From Artocarpus heterophyllus (lineage: Eukaryota > Streptophyta > Magnoliopsida > Rosales > Moraceae), in contig CM046338.1 of assembly GCA_025403435.1 (NCBI GenBank), positions 25,216,281 to 25,280,280 on the forward strand: a stretch of DNA of 64,000 bases, in the 5' to 3' direction. Under the pieces are notes generated by a model. The model had not been told where the DNA came from. It did not search any database and saw only the letters and a program-made list of their open reading frames with translations. Of this stretch, positions 36,501-45,478 are shown one piece after another. Both the position numbers and the translations under genes were made by a program. Every line of letters starts with the position of its first letter. The first letter of the stretch is position 1.

Positions 36501-37189
36501 ATTTTTTTTTTTTAAAACAAAATATTGATCATTTAGAAACAAACAAAAAAAGAATAAGAGTAAATTTTTCAAAGATAACGCTAAGACTAACAATGAAAAC
36601 AACAAGAGCAACTAGAGGGTTGAAACATAAATTAAGTAACTACAGCTAATTAATTAGAGATTGCCTATCAAGTAATTAAATAAAAAAACTAATAATTACT
36701 TTATTCGACGTACCTATGATCTTTTAAATGCCAACCGGCGACGCTAGCTATCGAGTTTAACGCGCTCCGCCAAGCGTCCACTCTTTCCATTTGATTGTGG
36801 AAGTTCTGCTCGTGCTTCTTGAAAGCATCTGCTACAAGCCCTTTCTGCTTTCTTATGTGGGAGGGATCTACGTCACAGAAAACCGGAAAGACTATGAGCC
36901 CCTTGTCTTTGCACTCGTAAATCTTGGCGAGCTCGTCTAAACACCATCCCGAATCAGCATAATTTTCCGAGAAAACAACAATGGCAGACTTTGATTTCTC
37001 GATGGCTTCTAGAAGATTCGGAGAAATGTCTCTTCCCCGCTCAAGCTCATCTTCATCCATAAAGGTCTTGATTCCATTCTTCACCAAAGCTTCATAGAGA
37101 TGATTGGTGAAACTTCTACGAGTATCTTCATCTCTAAAACTCAAAAAGACATCATACTCTTTCCCATCATCAGCCAAATTTTTCTCCAT
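18378..37189 (-). CDS. TIR-NB-LRR disease-resistance protein with three tandem C-JID (post-LRR) exons
   Basis: This gene encodes an intracellular immune receptor of the TNL class. In this class the NB-ARC binds nucleotide, the LRR and C-JID recognise a pathogen effector, and the oligomerised TIR acts as an NADase. Proposed exons: 36714-37189, 28912-29932, 22609-22884, 21524-22504, 20598-21377, 19899-20497, 18824-19769 and probably 18378-18413. All junctions are GT-AG, and phases agree: exon 1 ends with two spare bases, exon 2 restores phase 0, and exon 6 ends with two spare bases completed by exon 7. The joined frame has no internal stop and gives about 1,704 residues, against 1,000-1,300 for common TNLs. 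Order: TIR (about 12-158), NB-ARC (about 160-499), LRR (about 500-918), then three C-JID-like units (about 919-1693). Repeated post-LRR exons are known from Prunus Ma. All key motifs are intact, so it may be functional despite two introns above 6 kb loaded with transposons. Confidence 0.9.
18824..19769 (-). CDS. TNL exon 7: helical spacer and third C-JID-like unit
   Basis: The acceptor CTACTGTAG precedes 19769. One base completes the codon left open by exon 6, giving TPRERNIIL. The first ~115 residues are charged and probably helical (for example LAKEVSTSLDKYRKEYAERQ). Then follows the best-conserved C-JID of the three: FPQKGIPEWFEYQ, SWRGLFVCASFSVKEH and EKCGMRLLYEKD. The likely donor is CAAG/GTCTGT at 18823. 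If it is not used, the frame reads on to a TAG at 18752. Confidence 0.85.
19899..20497 (-). CDS. TNL exon 6: second C-JID-like unit
   Basis: The acceptor is AATATTAATAG before 20497 and the donor GTTTGA is at 19898. The exon has 599 bases, phase 0 to phase 2. I chose this acceptor because it opens the frame that reads SPWFFHHSVGNVAICRIPPN, the canonical C-JID entry. Later come SWLGLELYVEC and VEVVMCGTRLLYEQY, a clear CGxRLxYE signature. An acidic tail (NYQSDDDESN) precedes the splice site. The polypyrimidine tract is weak, so the acceptor position is less certain than the others. Confidence 0.82.
20598..21377 (-). CDS. TNL exon 5: first C-JID-like (post-LRR) unit
   Basis: Acceptor TGTTTACAG, donor GTCAGT; 780 bases, phase 0 at both ends. 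The unit starts GTINAGERFEV and has the C-JID pattern: a start around TIPLWCTNL, GFALFVVFILKEH in the middle, and ELRMFGIHPVFERDV, the position of the CGxRLVYxxD signature. Here the Cys is replaced by Phe. A tail of about 95 mostly polar residues follows. In ROQ1 and RPP1 this beta-sandwich domain contacts the effector. This is the most diverged of the three units. Confidence 0.85.
21440..21506. repeat. Compound microsatellite in TNL intron 4
   Basis: CATA/CATG repeats pass into (AT)n and then (AG)n inside the 146-bp intron between exons 4 and 5. The block fills close to half of that short intron and ends about 18 bp before the exon 4 donor. Confidence 0.85.
21524..22504 (-). CDS. TNL exon 4: main leucine-rich repeat exon
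   Basis: The acceptor TTCTCTGACAG precedes 22504 and the donor GTTTGA is at 21523. The exon has 981 bases, phase 0 at both ends. It encodes about 11 leucine-rich repeats of the TNL type, such as LVLINLSNCQYL, LERLVLEDCKGL, LSVLHLDGTGIRELP and LQYLNLAENNFSSIPESI. It ends with LDNVDASDCPML and a Glu-rich stretch that leads into the post-LRR region. The repeat surface is the usual determinant of effector specificity. No stop or frameshift interrupts it. Confidence 0.92.
22609..22884 (-). CDS. TNL exon 3: NB-LRR linker and first leucine-rich repeats
   Basis: The acceptor TTCTCGCACAG lies just before 22884 and the donor GTAAGA is at 22608. The exon has 276 bases, phase 0 at both ends. It begins GTRFVQGIFL, the conserved start of the third exon of TNLs. 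It includes MKHLRLLKI, ELRLLEWHGYPL and LVELSMPNSHLEQLW, which are the usual first repeats. Intron 2 between exons 2 and 3 is 6,027 bp, of which 4.7 kb is a Ty1/copia insertion. Confidence 0.9.
23266..23632 (+). repeat. 5' LTR of the intronic copia element
   Basis: It starts TGTTAAAGTGATGA and ends TTTCTCTTCA, followed after two bases by the primer-binding site. Confidence 0.9.
23680..27514 (+). pseudogene. Decayed Ty1/copia gag-pol
   Basis: Frames broken by stops and shifts carry the copia polyprotein in order. Gag has QKLENLYMTKSLEIRMFLKR at 23899-23958, then a CCHC knuckle CFMCHKEGHFKKEC (about 24313-24354). Protease has WILDSGCSFHMTP (about 24478-24516). Integrase has SDLWGPSRVVSPRGARYF (about 25053-25107) and QQNGIAERLNRTIMN. 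Reverse transcriptase begins at WELMPKPKD and includes LYVDDMLLAC (about 26523-26552). RNase H follows to 27514. The reverse transcriptase has lost short segments near 26340, and the element cannot be autonomous. Confidence 0.88.
27570..27963 (+). repeat. 3' LTR of the intronic copia element
   Basis: It starts TGTCAAGTGATGAG and ends TTTCTCTTCA. Small indels relative to the 5' LTR account for the length difference. Confidence 0.9.
28912..29932 (-). CDS. TNL exon 2: NB-ARC domain
   Basis: The acceptor is CTTTTTCAG at 29933-29940 and the donor is GTATGG at 28911. The exon has 1,021 bases. Nucleotide-binding motifs are complete and in order: P-loop GTGGIGKTT (about residues 210-218), RNBS-A (SCFVYNVREE), kinase-2 KVLIILDDVD, RNBS-B GSRILITTRD, RNBS-C KLTDKEALELFSWKAF, GLPL (GLPLALEVLG), RNBS-D IFLDIACFFKGE of the TNL type, and the MHD motif VWMHDSLQQLGWEIVRK. 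The final Trp of kinase-2 typical of CNLs is absent, as expected for a TNL. Nothing suggests loss of ATP/ADP binding. Confidence 0.93.
30661..31648. repeat. Foldback element (~990 bp) inside TNL intron 1
   Basis: The outer ends pair: GACATTTATTTTTCGCCCCT at 30661, and the reverse complement of the GAGGCAAAAATAAAATTTATC region near 31645. Pairing continues inward: CAAGAGTTGTGGACTGAGCC near 30945 matches the reverse complement of GGCTTAGTCCACAACTCTTG near 31340. The centre is near 31150. There is no coding sequence. It is probably a long-TIR non-autonomous DNA transposon. It lies within the primary transcript of the TNL and could form a hairpin there. Confidence 0.7.
31650..34950. other. Rest of TNL intron 1, no gene seen
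   Basis: AT-rich sequence with a (TAA)n microsatellite at 33643-33669, a long T run near 34410-34432 and a GC-rich patch at 32195-32350 that may be retroelement debris. The open frames are low-complexity. Confidence 0.5.
35030..36310 (-). mobile_element. Possible LINE remnant in TNL intron 1
   Basis: This block is richer in G and C than its surroundings. On the minus strand it reads as G/T-rich sequence like the untranslated ends of plant L1-type LINEs, with long A/T tracts at 35675-35700 and 35010-35030. No ORF1, endonuclease or reverse transcriptase motif is present. The call rests on composition only. Confidence 0.3.
36714..37189 (-). CDS. TNL exon 1: TIR domain
   Basis: The start is an ATG at 37189, in a short leader behind a TATA-like site. 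The exon encodes about 158 residues. TIR motifs in order: YDVFLSFRDEDTRRSF (usually FRGEDTR; Gly is Asp here), then GIKTFMDEDELERGRDI, then AIVVFSENYADSGWCLDEL, whose Glu in WCLDEL is the conserved NADase catalytic residue of plant TIRs. VFPVFCDVDPSHIRKQ follows. The exon ends in GWHLKDH plus two bases before a GTACGT donor, and joins exon 2 to give DHRNEYPDA, a normal TIR to NB-ARC junction. Confidence 0.92.
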
Positions 37190-37280
37190 CGCAAATTAAT
37201 TCGTTTGACACGGAATACAGAACCTTTGTCACTTATGAATAAGCTGTTCGGCAAGTTATCATATATGGCAGCGAGCTAGC

Positions 37281-37292
37281 AATGTATATATT
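37281..37292 (-). promoter_or_regulatory. Likely TATA box of the TNL
   Basis: On the minus strand CAATATATACATTG lies about 95 bases before the ATG, the usual distance for a plant core promoter with a short leader. Confidence 0.4.
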
Positions 37293-39163
37293 GCATCTTG
37301 TTATAGCTGAAGATTAGACACTCATAGACTGTAGGGCCTGAAAATCACATGCTCTCATGGTAAAAAAGAAAATAATAAAAAAGTACAAGAAATCGGCTCG
37401 AAGCTGCCTGCGATTGTTAGTGTCCCTTCTATGCACGTCTCTTCTCTGCTTCCAGCAATGTATAATTGATTATCGTACAACGTTGATGCAAGATGCCACT
37501 CTCTAGGCTGTCATCAGAAAAAATTTTTGTGTCGGCAGTAGTAAAAATTTGGTAAATCCCAAAAAATATCGCTTCTTTTAAACAACTTGCACTCAAAATG
37601 GGTTTTAAAATATTATAGTAAATATTAAATTTATGATAAAATAATTTATTTATTTTATTATTTATAATGTAAATAATTTTTATTTAAATAATAAATAAAT
37701 TTGTGAGACAAATAATATATTTATTTATTATTTACAATATAAGTATTGTTTAGTTATATAGTAAATAAATAATTTATATTGTAAATTTGACATCTAAATA
37801 TTTTTAAAATTTAATATTTACTTTTAAAAATTTTAAATATCTAATATCTCTCTTGTTCTTTCTTAAACTTATTAAAAGCTTTTATAGTATATTTTGACTG
37901 TATTAGTAGGTTCTATTATTGTTTTTATTCCTACACCCCCTCTGCTAAAAAAATAGCCCTTTTAATGATAGGATTTTTATCGTCAATAAAAAAGGGACTT
38001 TCAGCTACAAACTTTGCAGTACAAGAATTATTTTTTATTCTTTTGGGATGCATGATCCACTTTTAGGGACTATTTGCCATCACACTAAAAGCCTTAGGCA
38101 CATGTTAAAAGTTGGTGGGCCTAATTTGAGCATATGTAGACAAAAAGGTGGCAATATACAATGTATTGGCACATGTTAAAAGTTGGTGGGCCTAATTTGA
38201 GCATATGTAGACAAAAAGGTGGCAATATACAATGTATTGGCATATGATAAAAGTTGATGAGCCTAATTTGAGCAGTATGTAATGCCTATAAATTTTAAAT
38301 AAAATTAATTATGTTAAATTAAATTATTAAGTATATCAAATGTGATTTAGATATAAGTTTTATTTATTTAAAATTTTGTTATATTTATTATAATTGAAAA
38401 TTTGATTTCTTGATTTTAAATATCAAATGATACTATTACACTATATTTTTGCATATTTACAAAAGTACAATGTAGTCCCATTTTTTTTCTACCACGTTTA
38501 AGGCCTTTAAAAAAAAAAGAAAGAAAAAAAAGAAATCTGATGAAAACCTCCCCATTCACATGACGTGGTCCCCCGTTCTTTTTCCCATCCGATTGTTGTC
38601 CCAAGGACAAATATGCTTGCCCCCCACTTACTCTCTTTTCTCTTCTCCCACATACACACGTATTCTCACTTTCTTCAAAAAGCATGTCGACACTTTCCTA
38701 CTCCCTCACTTCTTTTTCTCATTCCACGCGGGGCATTTTGAGAAAGAGGCACGGCCAAATTTTTTTTTAATAAATAGATTATTTTTTTTAACAATTTTTA
38801 GCATAAAAAAAAGTTTTTTAGGCATTAAAATAGTTTTAGTTTTTTTTTTCATCATGTTGAAGTTTTTTATTCTGCTGCAGTCATTTTTTTATTTTGTTGA
38901 AAAAAATTAAGACAATTTATCTGTAAAAAAAACATGTTTTTTTATTTCAAAAAAAAAAAAACTTAATGACTTTGTAAAAAACATGTTTTTTACCCCCAGG
39001 TAGTTGACATCATCGTCGTCCAATGATCTCTTGCTGATAATGACTTTGATTCCACACTTAATCACCCTATTGAAGTGATGGTTTTATGTGAGTAATTTTG
39101 TGATTATAATGAATATTATGTAGTTATAATGATTATTATGTGATTATAATTATGTTGATGATG
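37293..39163. other. TNL upstream region, no other gene
   Basis: It contains AT-rich palindromic sequence (37610-37830) built from TTTATTTATTA-like units, a 71-bp tandem repeat (38097-38280), and T-rich sequence. No coding motif. The last ~110 bp are a GAT/TTAT-rich stretch interrupted by the 12.8-kb gypsy insertion. Confidence 0.5.
38097..38280. repeat. 71-bp tandem repeat, about 2.6 copies
   Basis: Units start at 38097, 38168 and 38239, each with GGCACATGTTAAAAGTTGGT or a near variant. Units one and two appear identical by eye; the third is partial and diverged. It lies about 0.9 kb upstream of the TNL start codon. Confidence 0.9.
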
Positions 39164-39168
39164 GTGAT

Positions 39169-39808
39169 TGTTGATGTTTACCGTGCTCCGGCGTCAGATC
39201 AATACCACGTGCGGCTGCGCATGGTCTAGCTCTTCCCGGACCGCCTCTGCCTGGTCAGGCGTACCTGCAACAAGAGGAGGGATGCTTTGGAGGTAAGAGG
39301 AGAAGATGTCGGTCAATAGACAAGGGCTTTTCGATGCTCAAGGCAAGGGTTGCTCTGCAGAGGATGGGAGCTTGTTAGGTAGGAAGAGGTCTCTCTCTAG
39401 AATGCAATAAATGCATCATATTTATAGGCTACCACTTGGACCGGGTGTCAAGTGGGTTTTGCCCATAATTTGAGTGTCACATCAAGGCGTGTTAGGTAGC
39501 AGGTGACAGGTGTCACGTCCCCTCGTCGACAGATTGGATCCCATCGGACGGTGAGTTATTTGCCGTTTGTTGGCCTATGGTGGCGAGTAGTAGTCTGCCT
39601 GTGAGTAAAGTTAGTCTGACCCGAGCTAGTACATAGTTCGAGATGGCAGCCTGCCTAGGGTGTGGCCTCGGGGGCCCTGAGAGGCACCTCAAACGAAACG
39701 TACATTGCCATCAGGGTTAGTAGTTTGCTCCCTAGAAGTCCTGTCGAGCTATTTAGCCGACCACCGAAGTTCATCTCCTCGGTGGTAATGCCGAGCTCAC
39801 CCTTAATA
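39169..39808 (-). repeat. 3' LTR of the Tat-type element
   Basis: In plus orientation it starts TGTTGATGTTTACCG and ends CCCTTAATA. The terminal A on minus replaces the G of the standard TG start. A TATA box (CCTATAAAT on minus) lies inside near 39420. A G-rich tract (GGGGGG) just inside the element at 39811-39820 is the likely polypurine tract. Confidence 0.9.
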
Positions 39809-40035
39809 TTAACCCCCCAATTCACCTGGTCGGTGTCCAGCTGGGTGGACTATGCCGAATGGGTGAGGTTGGCTGAAAGAAAGAAGACCAAACGACACTC
39901 CGAAGAGGGGTGAGATGAAAGGTCACGCGGATCAGTCGGGGGACACGTGTCGCTCTGCGGTTGACTGCATCGCTTGACAGGCGTAATGATCGCGCCTCTT
40001 TGTTTTTCGTGCCCAGATTTTCTGCCTAAAATGAC

Positions 40036-40043
40036 TATAAATA
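40036..40043 (+). promoter_or_regulatory. TATA box of the antisense extra ORF
   Basis: TATAAATA lies 157 bases upstream of the ATG at 40193, inside the element between the 3' LTR and the ORF. Confidence 0.65.
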
Positions 40044-40192
40044 AGGCCTACCTTTCTGTCAATTTTACATGACTGAAGTCAAATTTTCGTACCCGAAGAG
40101 TTCTTAGCTGCCGGACTGTAGTTATTCACCCAAAGACTTTACATTCCCAAGCTACCGCAGCCCGAACAGGTAATTTCTCGAGGAGTACAAAA

Positions 40193-43100
40193 ATGAGTGA
40201 CATCATCGATTCTCAAAATAGAAACATTTCTTGGTCGAAAAGTAGTCCGAAGGGCAGCTCGTCCACCGTTCAAGTTGATGTCGAGAACGTGTCCCCAGAA
40301 CAGGACGGGGCCGGCCAACTTGAACAAATATTGAGGGTCGACTCCTAGACAGTTCCAGATCAAGAGTTTCTCAACCTGTTGGATGGGGAGAGACCGATCA
40401 GACCGTGCAGGGACGAGGAGTCGTATATTGGGGCGGCGATTGCGGGCTCCTCCCGAGTTACTGCCTGGGAGAGTGCCGAACTTCAGGCAATTGGCAATGT
40501 CCCTAGCACATTCGGCCGAAATTCTGGGGCCCTAGTCCAAGTTATAGGTGTAATCACAGTGGACATTTTCGACAAAGAACGGGCAACCTAGGAGGTAGAT
40601 GAGGCAGAGCAACTCGAGATAGAAGAGGACGAGTGGGTCCGAGTTACCTGGGTTTAGGATGTGACGGTATACAGGGTGACCCAGCCTGGGCAGACCTTAG
40701 CTGTGGCTTATAGCAGCGCCATAATGGAGTCTCGGCTGGAGGACTTGCATGCCGAGTTCAACATCCCAGGTGACATGATCCTCGTTGTGCCCGAGGAGAA
40801 TAATTCGCCACTGGAACCGCAAGAGGGATGCATTACGCTCTACGTAGAGTTTTTTAGGGCTGGGTTGCACCTCCCATTTCATCCATTCCTCTACCGGACA
40901 CTTAATGATTTCAACGTGTGCCCGGCTCAGTTAAACCTGAATAGTTACAAGTCGCTGATCTGAATATACGTGTTGTGAAGGTACCACCGGGTGACTGAGA
41001 TGCTATTGGAAGCTTTCAAACAAGTGTACAAGATGCAGAAGCTTCCTCGACAGTTCAGGAGGTACTATGTCACCAGCTTCAGGAAGGATTTTATTTTGGG
41101 CAACCCTGACTCAAACAAATTGTAGAAGTACGAGTGGTTCTGTAACGCCGCTATATGGGGGTTAACAGTTTTTAATGAGATAAAATAAAAATAAATAATA
41201 AAAGTAAAACCCTAAAAATAAAATTTGCCCGGGACTTAAATGAAAACTCTCAACTCAAAAATAAAAATATAAACGACAAATAAACCACAGTTTTAATGTA
41301 GCACCTTAAATTTAATAATATAAACTGTTGTCATCATCATTTTAACCCTCAACACATTGTAATACAGTCACAGAAAGTAACAATTGATGCTTACATTATC
41401 ATGAAGAACATTCTCAACAATTGAAGCAGTCCCAATGTAATATAGCTACATCACTTCCTCAACTATATTTCTCGTAGCCACCTCACACTTAGTGAGTCCT
41501 GAAAAGATAAAAATATAAGGGAATGAGCGACACTATGCTCAGTAGAGAAAGTCATTACTCACCTTTAGGTTTTTATCATTACCACATTAAAACCTGCATG
41601 GTTAGTAAGTTACATCATATTCCAAATTATGAGGTTTATTATGATCACATCTTATGGATACCGTAGTTAATCGTTACCAAGTGTCATAATTACACATTTA
41701 TACAAATATTACCAATCATCATTGTTCCTAGGTATCCATGTTAAATTGAGTATCACTCAACTCATCGAAACCCAAATGGGCGCACTTGATCACCCTATAA
41801 ACATTCCAAGGGTGTTCCGGTGAGGGGACATCAAGCCCCGAGTCCTCACCAAGTCGATTCCTGTACAGTGTGTTCTGGGACTTTCAACCCAAGGAAGCGT
41901 CATCGCCTTCCCCCTATTTTACCTTTTAGGGTATTCATGCCCAAGGACGTAACCGTCGCCCTCTTCATGTCTCACAATTTCTCTATATTGAATCATTATT
42001 AATAGAGTTAGTTTTCCTAACCATGCTTCTCAATTTATAACATGTGTCAATTCATTATGTTCCTCGCCGTACAATACAAGACGAGTCCATGTCATAGTTT
42101 CATATGTGATACTCATATAATATCAGTTCAACATAGATATATATATATTGCGGCAAAACAATCAATTTTAATTCTATAAAAACCTCACAAAAGATGAGTA
42201 ATAGAATCCCTACCTTTCAAGCTTATCAACAATCTTTTAATCCTGGAATCAATTAACGTTAGCTCCATACTCCCTTGATCCTAAGGCGTGCATAAGGACA
42301 ATTAAAACTAAAGCACAACATACAACTACATTTATAAATAAATCATGTGTAAACCTATCTTACTAGTATGCCATTAAAGCTTTTATATAAATCTCTTTTG
42401 AATACCACAGTAAACAATTTTTTGTCTTAACACAATATAAAATGTGAACAAGTAATCTATATGTTTTAGTCCCTAATAAGATTCATCAATCACTTAGGAT
42501 AATATTGGAAAGGTTGCAAGACATTAAAGAATTAGGTGGTGAGCAAAGATGGGTTCTTGGTTCAGGTTAGCAGCTGGTATACCATAACAAACTGGCAGAT
42601 TTACTAGTTTCCAATACAAAAATTGAATAATTCTTAGAAAATAAAATACAACTCCGATTTAGGTTTATGATAGCTCGTTAGAAAGCCTAGGATGCTACTT
42701 TTCAAATATGCAAACCAATTCATAAAATTCATTTTAATTTAATCTTAGAATTTCAAGAAATAGCCATTGCTCATAGAGGTATTACAAAGTTTAACAATAT
42801 AAATTTTCTGTCTAGGGCATATACACTTAGACTTCATACATATGCTCCAAAATAGCAACAAACATATACTTAGGTTTAAGAACGCAAATTTGAATAATCC
42901 TTTAGTATAAAAGAAAATTTATAAATGAAAGACTAAATTTGTTCATAAGATTCTAACCTCGGATTATGGTTAGTTGGAAGCTTGAAATGGCTTCAAAACA
43001 GGTTCCTTTACTTCGGTATGACTGAAATTCTTGCTCAAGTGGAGGTGATGGTGGCTGATTTTTATGGCTGCCTTGAAGAAGTTCTCTAAGTATTTTGCTT

Positions 43101-45115
43101 CAGCAAAGAAATGAGAAGAAGAGTGTGGGAACCGTGGAAGAGAAAGGAAGAAAAGATGAAGTCTTTGAAGAGAAGTGATAGAAACAATTATAGAGGAGAC
43201 ATGTTGAAGCATGTCACGGAGGAAATAAAGAAAATGAGGGTCAAGAGTAGTTGGAAAAGATATCCTTATGTCTCATCTAAAGACTTTAACACACATAATG
43301 CCAATATGACATTTTTGAGATTTATTAGAAGTTCTAAGGCTTTTTAGTAATCATACTAAATAAATATAGGAGAATTTTAGAAAATTTAGAAATAGATAAA
43401 AATAAATATTATAAAATAAATTTAAATGAAGCAATTTTTTTTTTATACACTAAAAATTAATTTAATTACCTCAATACTCGTTAGGAGAATAACGGGTGTC
43501 ACAGGTTCTACTTCAGGGTAACTATCTAGCCCAAGCTGGTGAGGCCGTCCTTAGTGACCAACATGTGTCGAGGACGTTCGAGCAAGGGCACGTGTGGTCC
43601 AAGAAGCCCTGGGCACCAAGTCATGTGATCAGGGTGGTCAAAGACCTGTTTGAGAAGCCAGAGGCGACCAGGCAGCAGTCCTTTCTGCTCAGGAAGGAAA
43701 CTCTTTCTGGTTATGGCTGGTTCGGGGAACCTAGTAGAATAAATTTCCCATCGGTCCGCCCTGTCCAGTTTAGCAGGCAGGTTACAATCGCCAAGCCTAG
43801 TGCTGTGGACGTCCCAAGGCCGAGCACTTCCCGATCCGGGTGGTCGACGAGGGAGCCATCATCATCTAGTTTTGTGGACTCATCAAGTGGCTTCTTCAAT
43901 GCGGGGCCACCCGTGACAGACAAGGACCTTGAGGACGTGACTCGGCTCATTAACCTGTCTCACCAGCTCCAGATCAGAGGTCAGCCTCAAGTTTTTTTTT
44001 TTTTGATCTACTGACGTAATTTTGACTTGGATTTTGTCTTGCAAAGATGTCTTCACAACCAAAATTTACTACTGAGAGACGAGCTCTCATGAAAAGCCTC
44101 AGGAAATAGAAGGACAAAGGCGTGGAGGTCGGGAGGAAGCATAAGCAGACTCCGAGGGTGGAGCTTCCTCCCTGACTCGAGCAAGTTCCCGTCACAGTCC
44201 AAGAGCCACCACCCCCGCCTCCGAGGACCAGGGTTTCATCGAAGGAGAGACTCGTCGACGATACCGAGGTGGTGTCTTCACGAGACCCCTAGAGGAGCCG
44301 CCCGAACTATCGTCGAACCATCTTGGAGCGCCTTAGGGATGTGATGCCCCAAGAGGACTTCTTGGTGAACCTCCAAGAGGAGGACTTTTCTGAGCTTGTG
44401 CAACGCAGCTTTACGCTCTGTAGCCACAGTAAGTGCTTATCCATTCTGAGCTTTAATCCTTTTTTCTTTATCGTCTTACTGAGCGTTGAAGTTTTGTTAT
44501 CTTTAGACGAGCACCATCTTGCACATGGCCCACTCGACCGGGATGAAGGACTTCCACAAGGAGAAGGAGATGCATAAGAAGACCTTCCTCAGAAAGATAG
44601 AGGTCGAGAAGAAGCTTGGTGCTAAGAACATTGAGCTAGACCAAATCAAGAACACTCTTTCTCCAACCGAGGAAGAAGCTCGGAAGGCCAAGGAGGACGC
44701 CGTCGAGGCCAGGGCGGAGGCTAAGGAGGCTTGGAGGCAAGCCAGAGAGGCGAAGGACGAGGCTGTTCGGCTCTAGGTGCAGCTGCTGGCTCTTAAGGCC
44801 AACCACCAGTGATTTTTGGATGAGCTCCCCAACTGTGTGGCACAAGTCGTGGATGAATTCAAGGCGTCTCTAGAGTACGCCAACTACTACTACTTCGGCA
44901 TGACAAAGCTCTAGGATTATCTGATCCGGCAACACCCCGAGGCTGAAGACTTTGACTGGTCACTTATAGTCGAGCCGGAGCAAGGCACTGCTCAGCAACA
45001 GCAAGGTGAGGAGGTTGTCGTAGTAGACGGCGACGGCGACAGCGACAGAAACGAGCAGAGCACTACCGGTGGTGGAGGCAAGGAAGGCATAGCTGGGGAT
45101 GAGACCCATGTCTAG
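40193..45115 (+). pseudogene. Antisense extra ORF of the Tat-type element (putative gypsy-type transposon domain)
   Basis: The ATG at 40193 follows a TATA box. The frame runs with one TAG (40347) through a globular region containing GCITLYVEFFRAGLHLPFHP and FYRTLNDFNVCPAQLNLNSY. This is the pattern of the Pfam family 'putative gypsy type transposon' (PF04195), found in extra ORFs of Tat elements. It is interrupted at 41141 by a solo LTR. It resumes at 43509 with DLFEKPEATRQQSFLLRKE and a Ser/Pro-rich part. A candidate 78-bp intron (44429-44506, GTAAGT...CTTTAG) precedes a coiled-coil region (AEAKEAWRQAREAKDEAVRL). It ends with QHPEAEDFDW and an acidic, Gly-rich tail at TAG 45113-45115. The function of such ORFs is unknown. 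A few stops and shifts and the insertion inactivate this copy. Confidence 0.75.
41141..43503. mobile_element. Solo LTR (2,363 bp) nested in the antisense extra ORF
   Basis: The ends are TGTAACGCC and GGGTGTCACA, the inverted termini typical of long Del/Tekay-type gypsy LTRs. GGTTC flanks both sides (41136-41140 and 43504-43508), an exact 5-bp duplication. No gag or pol motif occurs inside. An internal stretch around 41500-41560 (AGTGAGTCCTGAAAAG then GCTCAGTAGAGAAAG) also fits such LTRs. It most likely remained after recombination between two LTRs. The small open frame at 43111-43347 has no family motif. Confidence 0.88.
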
Positions 45116-45200
45116 GCCACTTTTTTTGTTTTTGTTTTTGTTTTTGTTGTTTGTCTAGGCTCGGGAGGTTCCCGGTTAATTGTACCTCCCCCGTACTATG

Positions 45201-45206
45201 AATAAA
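45201..45206 (+). terminator. Poly(A) signal of the antisense extra ORF
   Basis: AATAAA lies 86 bases after the stop codon, before the convergent end of pol. Confidence 0.6.
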
Positions 45207-45478
45207 ATTTTTCGTTCTTCGCTTCTCGAATTTTCATGTACAGTGTTTTAGATCTTTTTCCAAGTGTGAATATTCTCAGGAAAACGTGTTCATATTTTAG
45301 TGAAAGGTTCCTTGGGAATGTAGTTAGACCTTCGTCTTGCCGAGTTACCATAAACCTTGGTCTCAGAATTGAATCAGAATTCAGGCCAAGTTGGATGCTC
45401 CTCGGGAGGGGCATTCCTAAACAATAGTTTTCTGAGCTTTTGTTTTTATAATTTTGAATCAAGACCGAGTATATTAAC

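Noticed and set aside
38097..38280. Tandem units considered as a CRISPR array
   Set aside because: The repeats are directly adjacent without spacers, in a plant genome.
43111..43347. Lys/Arg-rich 78-codon frame
   Set aside because: It lies wholly inside the solo LTR defined by GGTTC duplications.
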